Shown piece after piece: positions 63,299 through 64,000 of a DNA stretch of 64,000 nt. Under the pieces are notes generated by a model that was not told where the DNA came from, did no database searches, and saw only the letters and a program-made list of their open reading frames with translations. Both the position numbers and the translations under genes were made by a program. The DNA is from Maritalea porphyrae (GTDB lineage: Bacteria; Pseudomonadota; Alphaproteobacteria; Rhizobiales; Devosiaceae), in assembly GCF_027213965.1 (NCBI RefSeq), contig NZ_JAPWGX010000001.1, positions 62,001-126,000 on the forward strand. The letters are read 5' to 3'. Position 1 is the first letter of the stretch; every line of letters starts with the position of its first letter.

Positions 63299-64000
63299 TT
63301 AGTTGAATGTTTTCTTGAATTTTGTAGATACTTTAGAAACGTTGTTGCTGTCGATGTTGAAGCCAACATTAACAGTAGCACCGCCACCTGGAGCCCAGTC
63401 CAAGTCACCTTCAAACGCTGTTACGCTTGCTTCGTCGAAGTTAACTTTGGCAGTTGCAGTCAAAGTATCAGAAACTTTGAACGCGCCTTTCAAGCCAAGA
63501 TCCCAGTTGCTTGCATTGTCAAAACGAGCAGCAACAGTGATTGTTGTTGCGTCGTTAACTGCTGCAACGCCAGAAACCGCAGCTTCCCAAACGTTTGCTG
63601 GGCGGAATTCTGCGCCAGCTGCCAATGTGAACATGTCCATAGTTGCTTTAGCAGTGATCAAAGCAGTCCATGCAGATGCGCTGTCTGTTGAGAATGCAGC
63701 ACGGAAGCTCATGTCATCAACATTGAATGTTGCGCCAGTGTGGAAAGACCAAGCGTTTGCAGCAGCGATCAAATCGTCATAAACGAATGAAGCGTGTGCA
63801 GTACCCCAGTCTTGGCTCACACCAAGAGCACCAACCAAAGAAGCTTCGCCAGAAACGCGGCCAAGATCTTCAAGACCAACAGCTGCAGTTACGCCATCAC
63901 CCAAGCTTGAAGAAACTTGCAACACGTAGCCGCCAGTGTTTCCTGTCAAAGCGATACCTTCGTCGTTGCCGTCGAGGTCAAGTGAGTAGATTGCTGTGAA
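63299..64000 (-). CDS. Porin (Rhizobiales Porin_2 type), 3' part only
   Basis: Outer-membrane beta-barrel protein, cut by the right edge; 233 C-terminal residues are present and the frame is open to 64000. Strands alternate polar and nonpolar residues (for example FTAIYSLDLDGNDEGIALTG, AHASFVYDDLIAAANAWSFH, ATITVAARFDNAS-like DATTITVAARF) and the chain ends with the C-terminal aromatic signal FKKTFN (Phe then Asn last). The codon choice is biased toward a highly expressed type (frequent GCT, GTT, AAC). It would form a general diffusion pore. A frame starting at 63949 with TTG is a piece of this gene, not a separate one. Confidence 0.9.
   Translation of the reverse strand, partial: FTAIYSLDLDGNDEGIALTGNTGGYVLQVSSSLGDGVTAAVGLEDLGRVSGEASLVGALGVSQDWGTAHASFVYDDLIAAANAWSFHTGATFNVDDMSFRAAFSTDSASAWTALITAKATMDMFTLAAGAEFRPANVWEAAVSGVAAVNDATTITVAARFDNASNWDLGLKGAFKVSDTLTATAKVNFDEASVTAFEGDLDWAPGGGATVNVGFNIDSNNVSKVSTKFKKTFN

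Noticed and set aside
1-64000. CRISPR arrays, rRNA genes, insertion sequences, prophage
   Set aside because: No regularly spaced direct repeats, no rRNA sequence, and no transposase, integrase or phage structural gene was seen.

Overview
The window looks like a chromosome segment of an alphaproteobacterium of the order Hyphomicrobiales (Rhizobiales). The evidence is gene content and order: an ldtR-ldtP pair next to hemB, ctaA beside a DUF2842 gene, plsX-fabH-ihfA-merR beside a tRNA-Pro, nrdR-ribD-ribE-ribH-nusB behind glyA, the rpoZ-rsh-pyrE-acpS-lepB-rnc-era-recO-parC string, dapA-smpB, and a Rhizobiales-type porin at the right edge. Base composition is near balanced by eye. A marine Devosiaceae/Maritalea-like organism is my guess, not something the sequence proves. 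Most of the window is ordinary core genome.

Layout. 0-9.5 kb: start of a membrane protein cut by the left edge, a class I aminotransferase, a DUF2336 protein, a MarR-like regulator with a clamp-binding-like tail, an unrecognised protein, a FAD amine oxidoreductase, argC, a GT1-type glycosyltransferase and an SdpI/SdpR-like pair. 9.5-13 kb: a DMT exporter, rpsI, rplM, ctaA and DUF2842. 13-21 kb: an exopolysaccharide locus (polysaccharide deacetylase, Wzc-like copolymerase, Wza-like lipoprotein, GT4, initiating sugar-phosphate transferase, Wzy/ligase). 21-29 kb: a phosphotransferase, tRNA-Pro, an orphan membrane protein, merR, ihfA, fabH, plsX, yceD, a cytochrome bc1 chaperone, bamE and an MFS transporter. 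29-34 kb: riboflavin genes with nusB, nrdR and glyA. 34-42 kb: ldtP, ldtR, hemB, a palindrome-rich non-coding stretch, an RDD protein, an SLC13 permease, a leucyl/arginyl-tRNA-protein transferase and an EEP-family protein. 42-52 kb: the parC to rpoZ string, all on the minus strand. 52-64 kb: NYN protein, uracil-DNA glycosylase, smpB, dapA, lytic transglycosylase, alpha/beta hydrolase, then an envelope set (membrane-anchored HhH protein, 38-residue membrane peptide, a 1,292-residue OmpA-family repeat protein) and the 3' part of a porin.

Together the genes cover envelope biogenesis (peptidoglycan cross-linking and turnover, outer-membrane assembly, EPS), fatty-acid initiation, riboflavin and haem synthesis, stringent response, RNA processing and translation quality control. 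I found no complete undescribed system. The parts least explained by known biology are the repeat-rich OmpA protein with its two small membrane neighbours, the MarR-like protein ending in a beta-clamp-type motif, the orphan membrane protein next to tRNA-Pro, the dead-kinase copolymerase with a hairpin in the adjacent leader, and the concentric palindromes upstream of the SdpR-like gene.
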